This document shows, piece after piece, positions 1-7,546 of a DNA stretch of 59,555 bases. Position 1 is the first letter of the stretch. The number at the start of each line of letters is the position of its first letter. Under the pieces are notes generated by a model. The model was not told the DNA's origin, made no database searches, and saw only the letters and a program-made list of their open reading frames with translations. Both the position numbers and the translations under genes were made by a program. Source of the stretch: Burkholderiales bacterium. GTDB taxonomy: Bacteria > Pseudomonadota > Gammaproteobacteria > Burkholderiales > Ga0077523. The stretch is from contig JAIEQG010000010.1 in NCBI GenBank assembly GCA_019747905.1, forward strand, positions 1-59,555, read 5' to 3'.

Positions 1-73
1 TCCAAATGCTCGCAAACACTTGGAAAGCCTCGTGCTTCGGAGGTTTCGCCTCCTCACTAATGAAATATCCGGG

Positions 74-595
74 CTAGTTCGACGTCTCCGCCGTCTCCGG
101 CTCGACCACAGGAATCGGCAGCGACCGCTGCATGCTGATCGGCCCGAACAGCCATTGGGAGTATTCCTTCACGCTGGCAAGCGCCCGATCCTCCGGCCAC
201 AGCCCATCGGCCTCCATCGGCTTGGCGTGCGAGGTCGAGTGCACCGCGGTGATCGCGCCGCCCGCCGTGCGCACCGTGCCCCATTCGGTCTTGCCGGTCA
301 TCGGGTCGAGCGGAATGCGGCGCAGGTGGCGCATCGGCGGATCGACGCGGGTATCGAGCAGCAGTTCGTCCAAGGTCTTCGGCATCGGCGTCTGCCCCTC
401 GGGCGTGACCAACGCGTAGCTGCCGAGCGCCTTGCCGAGCTGGCGACCGGCCCAGCGCAGTTCGCGCTCCTTGTCGCGCTGGGAGTCGGTCTCCCACAAG
501 CGCGCCAGTGCCGCGAGCGTGATCGAGACGACGAAGGCGAGGAAGACGATGGCGATCAAAACCACGCCGGATTGCGAGGAACGTTGGTTCACCAT
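74..595 (-). CDS. Pseudopilin-like type II secretion / type IV pilus-related protein lacking Glu+5
   Basis: The 173-residue protein begins with a short polar leader, a Gly (SQSG) and then a long hydrophobic helix, which is the layout of a class III signal peptide cut by prepilin peptidase. The residue at mature position +5 is Ala, not the Glu found in most major pilins. Loss of Glu+5 is typical of tip or minor pseudopilins, so a minor role is likely. The rest contains DPMTGKTEWG, resembling the GspG-type DPWG region. Its ATG overlaps the stop of the upstream pseudopilin by 7 bases, so the two are translationally coupled. The remaining secretion genes probably lie to the left of the window. 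The exact pseudopilin class is uncertain. Confidence 0.75.
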   Translation of the reverse strand: MVNQRSSQSGVVLIAIVFLAFVVSITLAALARLWETDSQRDKERELRWAGRQLGKALGSYALVTPEGQTPMPKTLDELLLDTRVDPPMRHLRRIPLDPMTGKTEWGTVRTAGGAITAVHSTSHAKPMEADGLWPEDRALASVKEYSQWLFGPISMQRSLPIPVVEPETAETSN

Positions 596-1083
596 TGGCG
601 ATAGGGCACACCGTTGATGCCGGTGCCGTCGGTAAGGGGATAGACGTCGTAGATGTCGGCACCCGCCTCGGGCTTGTCGGGAGCCGAGGCATAGCTGCGC
701 TTGCCCCAGGTGTCCTCCGCCGGCGTGCGCTCGTCGGCAAAGAAGGGGTCGCGCGGTACTCTGCGAAGGAAATAGATCCGCCGGCCTTGCCCATCGAGCG
801 CGTCGGGAACACCCAACGCCAGCACCGCGAGCGATTTCGGATAGCCGCTCTGCCCGGGCAGGCGCGGGATGCGGCCTTCGTCGCCGGCCTGCTTGTAGTC
901 GTCGATGGCCTGGCGGATCTGGCGCAGCGCGGTGCGCAGCTCCTGCTCCTTTTCGCGCTTGATGGCGGTCACGACCATGGGCGTGACCAGCGCCGCGAGA
1001 AACACGACGATGGCGAGCGACACCATGAGCTCGATCAGGGTGAATCCGCCTCTTCGGGTACCGGCAGCCTGCATGACTGGCAT
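589..1083 (-). CDS. GspG-like prepilin-type N-terminal cleavage domain protein
   Basis: This 164-residue protein carries a textbook prepilin cleavage site at residues 13-17 (GGFTLIELM, cut after the Gly, Glu at +5), followed by an apolar helix. The C-terminal half has RVPRDPFF and DTWGKRSYAS, matching the globular domain of GspG-type pseudopilins in which a DPWG-like motif helps bind calcium. It is the first gene of a minus-strand pair with the pseudopilin below it, and probably of a longer operon running off the left edge. It acts in the inner membrane and periplasm as a pseudopilus subunit. GspG-like is the best match, but a pilus-like system other than type II secretion is possible. Confidence 0.85.
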   Translation of the reverse strand: MPVMQAAGTRRGGFTLIELMVSLAIVVFLAALVTPMVVTAIKREKEQELRTALRQIRQAIDDYKQAGDEGRIPRLPGQSGYPKSLAVLALGVPDALDGQGRRIYFLRRVPRDPFFADERTPAEDTWGKRSYASAPDKPEAGADIYDVYPLTDGTGINGVPYRQW

Positions 1084-1221
1084 TATCGGCAGGTCTCTGC
1101 GAGACTCGAGCGGGTTTTCCCGGGGCAGCGGGCGCGCGGCGAGTGCGATCCGTCAGCGATCAGTAAGCCTGGGTGGACCATCATGTCCCGGATTCCGCCG
1201 TCATCGAGAGAGGAGCTGTTC

Positions 1222-1662
1222 ATGTTCCGTCGACTGCAAGCCTGCGTGTGGCTCGGTCTGCTTCTGCTGTTCGCCGGCTGCGCCAACATGACCACGACGA
1301 GATCGCCCGAGGCCGATCTCACGAAGATCAAGACCATCTACGTGCAGAAGCTGCAGGGCGAGGAAGCCAACATCGACAAGCTCCTCGTGGAGCGCCTGAC
1401 GGCGATGGGCTACCAGGCGAGCTCCGGCCTGCCCGAGAAGCCGGCGCAGCCCACGGATGCGACCATGACCTACGTCGACAACTGGATGTGGGACATCACG
1501 ATGTACATGATCCGCCTCACGGTAAACCTGCGCGACGGGTCGTCCGGCGCCATCATCGCGACGACTGAATCCTACCGGCCCTCGCTGCAGCGCAAGTCAC
1601 CCGAGGCGATGGTCGAAGAGGTGCTGAACGACCTCTTCGGCAAGACCAAGCCGAAGCCGTGA
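1222..1662 (+). CDS. Hypothetical lipoprotein (outer-membrane/periplasmic)
   Basis: The 146-residue product starts with a lipoprotein signal peptide ending in the lipobox LFAGC, so Cys19 or so is the expected lipidated residue. The ATG at 1222 was chosen because AGAGGAGC lies 7-14 bases upstream and the signal peptide begins there; in-frame ATGs further upstream have no such signal. The mature part is mixed alpha/beta with DNWMWDITMYMIRLTVNLRD. This resembles small lipoproteins that are encoded in pairs, but I do not recognise a named family. It overlaps the next lipoprotein gene by 4 bases (GTGA), so the two are probably co-expressed and may act together at the envelope. Confidence 0.85.
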   Translation: MFRRLQACVWLGLLLLFAGCANMTTTRSPEADLTKIKTIYVQKLQGEEANIDKLLVERLTAMGYQASSGLPEKPAQPTDATMTYVDNWMWDITMYMIRLTVNLRDGSSGAIIATTESYRPSLQRKSPEAMVEEVLNDLFGKTKPKP

Positions 1663-2192
1663 TCGCCCGCCTCATCGCTGTCGCGGCGTTGAGCGCCGCC
1701 GCGACGCTGGCCGGCTGCTCGACACCCTCCACGGTGAAGGGCATGACGGCGCAGAAGGTCACGGTCGCCCATCGCGCCAGCGAGCCGATCTCCATCTCGG
1801 TGATTGGCGGCAAGGCCACGAGTTCCGCCGGCAATTCGCAGATCGCCGATGCCGACTTTCGCGCAGCGCTGGCGCAGTCGATCCTCGATGCCGGACTGTT
1901 CCCCTCGGTCGCCGAGGGCAGGAACGGTCCCTACCACCTGGAAGCATTCATCGGCAACCTCGCCCAGCCCATGATCGGCTTCTCGCTCACGGTGGAGATG
2001 GAAGTGTCCTACAAGCTGGTGGACCTCAAGGACAACAGCAAGGTCTGGCACGAGTCGTTCCGGACGACGCATACGGCAACCACCAGCGACTCGATGGCGT
2101 TTCCCACCCGGTTGCGACTCGCCAACGAAGCCGCGGCACGCAAGAACATCGAGCTCGCGCTGGCTGCCATGGGGCGGCTCGATCTGCGCTGA
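1659..2192 (+). CDS. Hypothetical lipoprotein, paired with the preceding one
   Basis: This 177-residue protein has a signal peptide ending in the lipobox TLAGC followed by STPST, so it should be a lipid-anchored envelope protein. It starts with GTG inside the GTGA overlap with the upstream lipoprotein. The mature domain contains LTVEMEVSYKLVD and KVWHESFRTTHT, a pattern seen in small lipoproteins that assemble around beta-sheets, but I cannot name the family. The gene is the second of a two-gene plus-strand unit and is followed by a 94-base gap before convergent genes. Confidence 0.85.
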   Translation: MIARLIAVAALSAAATLAGCSTPSTVKGMTAQKVTVAHRASEPISISVIGGKATSSAGNSQIADADFRAALAQSILDAGLFPSVAEGRNGPYHLEAFIGNLAQPMIGFSLTVEMEVSYKLVDLKDNSKVWHESFRTTHTATTSDSMAFPTRLRLANEAAARKNIELALAAMGRLDLR

Positions 2193-2286
2193 ACCCTTCG
2201 CGTTGACCCATATCGAAACCTGACCTAAGGGACCGAGCGCGACCCTGCCGCGCCGGCCGCCGGCTCTGGGAGTGGACGGCCTCGGA

Positions 2287-2664
2287 TCAGATGCGCTCGT
2301 GCAGGCAGAGGATGTTGCCTTCGGTGTCGTTGAACCACGCCGCCTTCTCCGCCCCGAGCACGCACACGTGCTCCACGGTCTTGAGGCCGGGCAGATCGTA
2401 GTCGTTGAAGATCACGCCCCTGCCCTCGAGTGCGCGGATCTCCGCCAGGATGTCGGGCACCTCGAAGCTCACCGCCGTGTGGTCGGCCTTGGTCGGGGTG
2501 CCGCGCGGGAACAAGGCGAGGATAGTGCCGCCGCAGCGATAGAGGAACTTGCCGTCGGGTTGCGCTCCGACCGGGGTAAGCCCGAGCTTGTTCTCGTAGA
2601 AATCGCGCGCGCGGGCGAGGTCCACAGTGGGCAGCATGGTGGTAACGGTGGCGCCGTTCAGCAT
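2287..2664 (-). CDS. VOC (glyoxalase/bleomycin-resistance) superfamily protein
   Basis: This 125-residue protein has the paired beta-alpha-beta-beta-beta layout of the vicinal oxygen chelate fold: TMLPTVDLARARDFYENKLG at the start, then ADHTAVSFEVPDI and a final strand with WFNDTEGNILCLHE. The last Glu is in the position of a conserved metal ligand. I chose the ATG at 2664 over an in-frame start 60 bases upstream, because GGGAGG lies 8 bases before it and the domain begins immediately. Family members include glyoxalases, dioxygenases and antibiotic-binding proteins. The substrate cannot be inferred from sequence or neighbours. Confidence 0.85.
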   Translation of the reverse strand: MLNGATVTTMLPTVDLARARDFYENKLGLTPVGAQPDGKFLYRCGGTILALFPRGTPTKADHTAVSFEVPDILAEIRALEGRGVIFNDYDLPGLKTVEHVCVLGAEKAAWFNDTEGNILCLHERI

Positions 2665-2740
2665 GGCAACGACCTCCCTGGCAACAATGCGCTCGGCATA
2701 CAGCACTGGGACTCGGCCCGGCACCGAGCATACGCCTGCT

Positions 2741-3175
2741 TCAGGTGCTGCGGCTGTCGGCCTGCCGCAGAGCGCACCCGTCTATGCGCCACGCGGCGTC
2801 GGGCTGCCGCTGCATCCTGTAGACCGCAAGCCATACGTGACCGGTGGCATCGGACATCTGGACCACCTGGACCGGTTCGCCGTTGACCACCTGCAGCGGA
2901 TGAAACAGCACCGAACTCGGCCGGTAGACCACCGGGTAGCCGGTCCGCACCATCATCAAGAAATCCTCGGGCGTGCCGAACATGCGTTGTATGGTCGGCG
3001 AAGCAAAGGAAAACGCCTTCACGGCGTCGTCTGCCGCGAAGGCCGCGAGTTGCGCTTCGATGACCGCGCGGATCTCGGCCGCGTCGCCATCAGCCGCGCG
3101 AACCGGAGAGGCGGCGAGGCCGGCAAGTGCCACGATCCACCCGACCAACCACATTTTTCCCATCCAGCACCGCAT
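2741..3175 (-). CDS. DUF4864 domain protein, secreted
   Basis: The 144-residue product has an N-terminal signal peptide (apolar stretch to about residue 27, cut near VRA-AD). It then has the DUF4864 pattern: AVIEAQLAAFAADDAVKAFS followed by FASPTIQRMFGTPEDFLMMV and a pair of beta-strands near the C-terminus. A strong GGAGGG ribosome site sits 6 bases before the ATG. DUF4864 proteins are widespread in Proteobacteria and have no assigned function. The fold resembles SnoaL/NTF2-like ligand-binding domains, but that is only an impression. The gene is divergent from the large fusion protein at 3325. Confidence 0.8.
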   Translation of the reverse strand: MRCWMGKMWLVGWIVALAGLAASPVRAADGDAAEIRAVIEAQLAAFAADDAVKAFSFASPTIQRMFGTPEDFLMMVRTGYPVVYRPSSVLFHPLQVVNGEPVQVVQMSDATGHVWLAVYRMQRQPDAAWRIDGCALRQADSRST

Positions 3176-3279
3176 CTGAACCCTCCCATCCTGCCCTTAT
3201 GCTGCAATGCGGAGTCCGTCATTTACCGGGCGCTATCCCGCCGCCCAAGTCCGGGCCAGGGTTGCGTTCCGGGCACCAG

Positions 3280-3316
3280 CCCGCTAGGTTAGCGGGAGTC
3301 CTTCCGGGGTAACCCC
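3280..3316. promoter_or_regulatory. Two short inverted repeats upstream of the receiver/cyclase/kinase gene
   Basis: Positions 3280-3296 form a perfect 7-base stem (CCCGCTA / TAGCGGG, loop GGT). Positions 3306-3316 form a 4-base stem (GGGG / CCCC, loop TAA). The second ends 8 bases before the ATG at 3325, where no clear ribosome site is visible. They could be an operator or leader structure for either divergent gene. No function is proven. Confidence 0.35.
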
Positions 3317-3324
3317 TCGCTTTC

Positions 3325-5310
3325 ATGGCAAATATCCTCCTCGTCGACGCCGACGCGCAACTGCGCGAGTGGTGCCGGATGCACCTGGCAACCCAGGGAC
3401 ACACCGTGAAAGCGCTGCAGGACTCGCGCCAGGCCTTCGAGGTCCTGCGCGGGGACCAGGCACCCGATCTGGCGTTGCTGTCCACCAGCCTCGACGCCGG
3501 CAGCGCCTGGGCGCTGACCGCGGCGATCCGTTCGAACCAGCGCACGGCAGCCATACCGATCCTGTTCCTCGTGCCGGAAGGCGACCAGGCCGCGCTCGCA
3601 CAGGCCGGTGCCATCGATGCCGACGGGATACTGGTGAAACCCTTCGGCCGGCCGGCGCTGATCGAGGCGGTGGAGACGCGCCTGGGCCTGCGCAGCCTCG
3701 GCGGCACGGAGCGCGCGAATTTCCGCAACGCACTTACCACGGACAGTTGGTCGCCGCCCCCCGGATCGTCGGCGGTGCTGATGGAGACCAAGTCCGCCAG
3801 CGTTCTCGTGGTGGTGCTGCGCAATCTCGTGTCACTCGCGCGGTCGCTGCGCGGGCGCAGCCTCGATGCGCTGCTGCAGCGCTTTCTCAACGAGGCGCGC
3901 GATGCCATCACGACGCAGGGCGGTTGGGTGGTCCGCATGGACGCGACGGGATTGCTCGCGCTGTTCGAGAACAGTCCCCATGAAGAGCGCAGTCACGCTT
4001 CCCACGCGATCGAAGCAGCGTTGCTGGTGGTGCTCGCGACGCGACGGGTGAAGCGCTGGGCCGAAACGACCCTGTCGGAAGCTTCCACGCCGAACCTGTC
4101 GGTGGGTTGCGGCGTGCACAGCGGCGACGTGGTGGTCGCCCGCCTGTCCATGGGTGGTCAGCTGACCCCCAGCATCGCCGGGCAGACCGTGGATGTCGCG
4201 AACCGGTTGAACGGGCGCGCGAAAGGCCTGGGCTGGAGCGTGGCGGTCTCGGAAACGTCGGCACTGCTCGCAGAATCGCGCTTCGAATTCCGCCGGCGCG
4301 CCACACTGACGGACACCGATCACGACGTGACCATCCCGATCGTCGAGGCGGCCGGATTCAATCCGGCTTCCGCGCTGCCCGGCGAACTGCCGATCATGGC
4401 CGAAGTGCGCGAAGCGATGCTCGCCAACACCGTGATGGCGCGACTCGCGGGCGACGTGGATCCGTACACAGCGGATCAGACGGTGGTGATCAACGCAGCG
4501 AGCATCGTCGATCGCATCATGCCGAAGCTGCCCGACCGGCGCATCGCGCGGCGCCTGGGCCAGGGCGAGCAGGTCACCACGTACATGACCTTGCATGTGC
4601 CGTCCGATCGCGAAGAGGCGGTGAAGACGGTGCAGCTCGCTCAGGTCTCGCCGGAGTTCGTCGAAGGGTATCTCGACATCTATCGGCGCATCGAGAACAT
4701 CGGCCAGCGCAACGTGGTTTCCATCTACGAGATCGGGCGCACCAACGACATCGTGTTCGTGGCCACCGAGTGGCTGTCCGGTTCGTCGCTCGCCGACATG
4801 GTCCGCAAGAAGATGTCGATCGGAGTCGCGCTCAACCAGCTGGTGCAGATGTGCCTCGCGCTCGACTCGATCCATGACCTCGGTCTGTACCACGGCGCAC
4901 TGCGCGCCGAGCATTTCCTGCTGCGGGACGAACGCGTCATCGTGCTGACCGACTTCAACGCGAGTGCGCGCGTGTATGCGTTGCTCAGCGAACCCGACGA
5001 TGCGGAGCAGAGCCCCGAGCAGCAACTGGCGGCCGGCGTGCGCGCCGACCTGCGCTCTCTCGGTCTCATTCTGCTGGCGATGCTCACCCACGACGCCACG
5101 CTCGCGGAAAGTGCGCTGGCCGGCAACGTGCCGGTTGCGTCGCTGCGTGAAGCATCGCGCCTGCCGCTGCAACTCTCGCCGTTGCAGCCGTGCCTGGACG
5201 GCCTGCTCGGCGTCGGCGTGGGCCAACCGTTCCAGCGCGCCCAGGAAAGCCTGGCCGAACTGGTGGCGGTCAAGGATCTGTGGAGTCGCCCGGTGTTCTC
5301 CGGCAACTGA
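3325..5310 (+). CDS. Receiver / class III cyclase-like / protein-kinase-like fusion, catalytic residues replaced in all three domains
   Basis: The 661-residue soluble protein has three domains. Residues 1-115 are a response-regulator receiver: D8 and D10 and K105 are present, but the phospho-acceptor Asp is Ser53. Residues 150-330 align with class III nucleotide cyclases, with the VANRL substrate motif at 291-295, but the two metal-binding Asp positions are Val164 and Thr208. Residues 405-545 resemble a Hanks-type Ser/Thr kinase with Lys424, yet the catalytic loop reads HGALRAEH (A525 for Asp, H530 for Asn) and the DFG motif is DFN at 543-545. The protein is therefore probably a binding scaffold or regulator, not an enzyme. 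A DUF1161 gene follows 29 bases downstream. Confidence 0.85.
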   Translation: MANILLVDADAQLREWCRMHLATQGHTVKALQDSRQAFEVLRGDQAPDLALLSTSLDAGSAWALTAAIRSNQRTAAIPILFLVPEGDQAALAQAGAIDADGILVKPFGRPALIEAVETRLGLRSLGGTERANFRNALTTDSWSPPPGSSAVLMETKSASVLVVVLRNLVSLARSLRGRSLDALLQRFLNEARDAITTQGGWVVRMDATGLLALFENSPHEERSHASHAIEAALLVVLATRRVKRWAETTLSEASTPNLSVGCGVHSGDVVVARLSMGGQLTPSIAGQTVDVANRLNGRAKGLGWSVAVSETSALLAESRFEFRRRATLTDTDHDVTIPIVEAAGFNPASALPGELPIMAEVREAMLANTVMARLAGDVDPYTADQTVVINAASIVDRIMPKLPDRRIARRLGQGEQVTTYMTLHVPSDREEAVKTVQLAQVSPEFVEGYLDIYRRIENIGQRNVVSIYEIGRTNDIVFVATEWLSGSSLADMVRKKMSIGVALNQLVQMCLALDSIHDLGLYHGALRAEHFLLRDERVIVLTDFNASARVYALLSEPDDAEQSPEQQLAAGVRADLRSLGLILLAMLTHDATLAESALAGNVPVASLREASRLPLQLSPLQPCLDGLLGVGVGQPFQRAQESLAELVAVKDLWSRPVFSGN

Positions 5311-5339
5311 AGTCCTGACCATCCGAGGAAAGGAAAACC

Positions 5340-5570
5340 ATGAAACCGCACCTGCTCATCGTCGCCGTCGCCGCATCGCTGATCGCCGCCCCTGCATTCG
5401 CCCGCAAGTCGTGCGACGAACTCAAGGCTGAGATCGAAGCCAAGCTGAAGGACAAGGGCGTGTCGGGCTACACGCTGGAAGTGGTCGGGAACGACGCCCC
5501 CGGGGATGGAAAGGTGGTCGGCGGCTGCGACGGCGGGACGAAGAAGATCGTGTACAAGCGGGGGGGCTAG
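5340..5570 (+). CDS. DUF1161 small secreted protein
   Basis: The 76-residue product has a signal peptide (cut after AFA) and a mature part starting RKSCDELKAEIEAKLKDKG and continuing with YTLEVV and VVGGCDGGTKKIVY. This is the full DUF1161 pattern with its two conserved cysteines, which probably form a disulfide in the periplasm. GAGGAAAGG precedes the ATG. The family has no known function. It may be co-transcribed with the fusion protein upstream, since the gap is only 29 bases. Confidence 0.85.
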   Translation: MKPHLLIVAVAASLIAAPAFARKSCDELKAEIEAKLKDKGVSGYTLEVVGNDAPGDGKVVGGCDGGTKKIVYKRGG

Positions 5571-5595
5571 GTTCCTGTTCCTGCCCCCCACTCTG

Positions 5596-5702
5596 ACCCT
5601 CCCCCGGCAGAGCCGGCGCTGCGCTGCCCCCACCCTCCGCCCTCCCCCGGCAGAGCCGGGGGAGGGGACTTACACTCCTTCCCCCGACTTCGTCGGGGGA
5701 AG
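5596..5702. repeat. REP-like palindromic repeat cluster (two perfect hairpins plus a partial copy)
   Basis: Positions 5641-5665 and 5678-5702 are perfect 11-base stems with 3-base loops (CCTCCCCCGGC / AGA and CTTCCCCCGAC / TTC). A partial copy of the first lies at 5596-5614. The pairs are followed by GGTCGGGATGGGGG. The layout is that of dispersed intergenic palindromes of Proteobacteria, which can cap transcripts or recruit proteins. Other copies would have to be sought outside this window. Confidence 0.75.
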
Positions 5703-5776
5703 GTCGGGATGGGGGCCATGCGAACGCAAACTCAACGCCGCTGGTCTCACGTAGACGCAAACCCTGCGACCGCACC

Positions 5777-6106
5777 ATGACTCGACCCCTGCTCTTCACG
5801 CTCTTCGCCCTGGCAACCCTGGCGGCCCACGCCGAAGACGCCCCCGCGCCCGCCGAAAGCAGCAATGGCGGTTCATCCTTCAAGTCCACCATGAAACGCA
5901 TGGGCAGCGACATCGGCAGCGCGGGCAAGAAGGTCGGCCACGAGTTCGCCAAGACCGGCAAGCAGATCGGCCAGGGCACGGCCAAGACAGCCAAGGAGAT
6001 CGGCCACAAGATCTCCACCGACGTGAAGACCAACAACTTCAAGCCGAAGGCCCAGGGCAAGGCCCCCCAGGGCGACACCGGACGAGGCGACGACCAGAAG
6101 CCCTGA
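5777..6106 (+). CDS. Small secreted Lys-rich hypothetical protein
   Basis: The 109-residue protein starts with a clear signal peptide (hydrophobic to about residue 17, cut near AHA-ED). The mature part is polar and lysine-rich, with a repeating amphipathic pattern (SAGKKVGHEFAKTGKQIG, then TAKTAKEIGHKI), so it may form an amphipathic helix that touches membranes or polyanions. No ribosome site is obvious before the ATG. It lies between the palindromic repeats and the cytochrome bd operon. I do not recognise a family. Confidence 0.65.
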   Translation: MTRPLLFTLFALATLAAHAEDAPAPAESSNGGSSFKSTMKRMGSDIGSAGKKVGHEFAKTGKQIGQGTAKTAKEIGHKISTDVKTNNFKPKAQGKAPQGDTGRGDDQKP

Positions 6107-6118
6107 ACGAGCTGGTTG

Positions 6119-6132
6119 GTGACCGAGGTCAC
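6119..6132. promoter_or_regulatory. Perfect 14-base palindrome upstream of cydAB
   Basis: GTGACC-GA-GGTCAC is a perfect dyad 64 bases before the cydA start. A -10-like TAGTCT lies at 6155-6160, which would place the dyad at about -48 to -35, a typical position for an activator or repressor. It does not match FNR or ArcA consensus sites. Function is inferred. Confidence 0.45.
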
Positions 6133-6196
6133 GCGGTCGACCCCCGGGACCTGTTAGTCTTGCGGCGCAGTCCGCAGCAGCCACCCGGAGCATTCG

Positions 6197-7546
6197 ATGC
6201 TCGCCGACCCTCTCCTCCTCGCGCGCGTCCAGTTCGGACTCAACATCGGTTTCCACATCCTGTTCCCGACGATCTCGATCGGGCTGGGGTGGGTGCTCTT
6301 CTATCTGCGCCTGCGCTGGTCGCGCGGCGAAGCCTGGGTACCGCACGCCTACCGCCTGTGGGTGAAGATCTTCGCGCTGACGTTCGCGCTCGGCGTGGTC
6401 TCCGGCATCACCATGAGCTTCCAGTTCGGTACCAACTGGCCGGGCTTCATGCAGACCGCCGGCAACATCGCCGGGCCGCTGCTCGGCTACGAAGTGCTCA
6501 CCGCGTTCTTCCTCGAAGCCACTTTCCTCGGCGTGATGTTGTTCGGCAAGGACCGGGTGGCGCCGTGGCTTCATACGCTGTCGTCGTTCCTGGTGGCGTT
6601 CGGAACGACGGTCTCGGCCTTCTGGATCCTCGCGCTCAACTCGTGGATGCATACGCCGCAGGGGTACGAGATCATCGACGGCCAGTTCCACGCGAAGGAC
6701 TGGATCGCGATCATCTTCAACCCGAGCTTTCCTTATCGGCTCACGCACATGTTGATCGCTTCGGCGCTCACCACGTCGTTCGTCGTGATCGGCATCTCGG
6801 CCTTCCAGTTGCTGCGTAACCGGACCTGGGAACCCGCGCAGCGGCTCCTGAAAACCATGGTCGTCGTGGCGGCGGTCCTGACGCCGGTGCAGATCTTCGT
6901 GGGCGACTTGCACGGCCTCAACACCCTGGAGCACCAGCCCGCGAAGATCGCGGCCATCGAAGGCATCTGGCATACCGAGCGCGGCGCGCCGTTGCTGCTG
7001 TTCGCCCTGCCCAACAAGGCGGAGCAACGCAACGATTTCGCGGTCGGCGTGCCGAAGGGTGCCAGCCTGATCCTGCGACACGATGCGGAGGCCGAGTTGG
7101 TGGGTCTCTCGGCGTTCGACGGCAAGCACCCGCCCGTCATGCCGCTGTTCTTCGGTTTCCGCCTGATGGTCGGCATCGGCGTGCTGATGCTCGGCCTCGC
7201 GTGGTTGGGGGTATGGCAACTCGTCCGCAAGCGGGAATGGCCCCGGTGGCAGCTGCGTGCCTACGCGGCCATGACGTTCTCCGGCTGGGTCGCGACCCTG
7301 GCCGGCTGGATCGTGACCGAAGTCGGCAGGCAGCCCTATGTGATCCAGGGCCTGCTCACCACGGCCGATGCGGCATCGAAGGTTCCCGCGGCGTCCATCG
7401 GGCTGACCCTCGCCGCCTATGCGGTGGTGTACGGCTTGCTGATCGTCTCGTTCATGGTCGTGGTGACGCAACTCGCGATCAAGGAAGCGGCCGGCGAGAA
7501 GCTGCCGCCGTCCGTAGCCGAGGAAATGGCGACGGTTCCCTCATGA
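6197..7546 (+). CDS. cydA: Cytochrome bd ubiquinol oxidase subunit I (short Q-loop, CioA-like)
   Basis: This 449-residue polytopic membrane protein is the quinol-oxidising, haem-bearing subunit of a cytochrome bd oxidase, which reduces oxygen to water without pumping protons. Visible hallmarks are the N-terminal FHILFPTISIG with a haem-ligand His, the segment SFQFGTNWPGF, and the quinol-site motif GDLHG followed by HQPAKIAAIEG. It is shorter than the 522-residue E. coli CydA because the periplasmic Q-loop is short, as in CioA of pseudomonads, which is linked to cyanide tolerance. GGAG lies 8 bases before the ATG. The stop overlaps the cydB start (ATGA). No cydDC or small cydX gene is visible nearby. 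Confidence 0.96.
   Translation: MLADPLLLARVQFGLNIGFHILFPTISIGLGWVLFYLRLRWSRGEAWVPHAYRLWVKIFALTFALGVVSGITMSFQFGTNWPGFMQTAGNIAGPLLGYEVLTAFFLEATFLGVMLFGKDRVAPWLHTLSSFLVAFGTTVSAFWILALNSWMHTPQGYEIIDGQFHAKDWIAIIFNPSFPYRLTHMLIASALTTSFVVIGISAFQLLRNRTWEPAQRLLKTMVVVAAVLTPVQIFVGDLHGLNTLEHQPAKIAAIEGIWHTERGAPLLLFALPNKAEQRNDFAVGVPKGASLILRHDAEAELVGLSAFDGKHPPVMPLFFGFRLMVGIGVLMLGLAWLGVWQLVRKREWPRWQLRAYAAMTFSGWVATLAGWIVTEVGRQPYVIQGLLTTADAASKVPAASIGLTLAAYAVVYGLLIVSFMVVVTQLAIKEAAGEKLPPSVAEEMATVPS

Noticed and set aside
41..55. Terminator at the left edge
   Set aside because: GGAGG / CCTCC is only a 5-base stem without a T-run.
595..1221. Long plus-strand extension of the first lipoprotein
   Set aside because: It overlaps the minus-strand pseudopilin completely. 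The lipoprotein has its own ribosome site and signal peptide at 1222.
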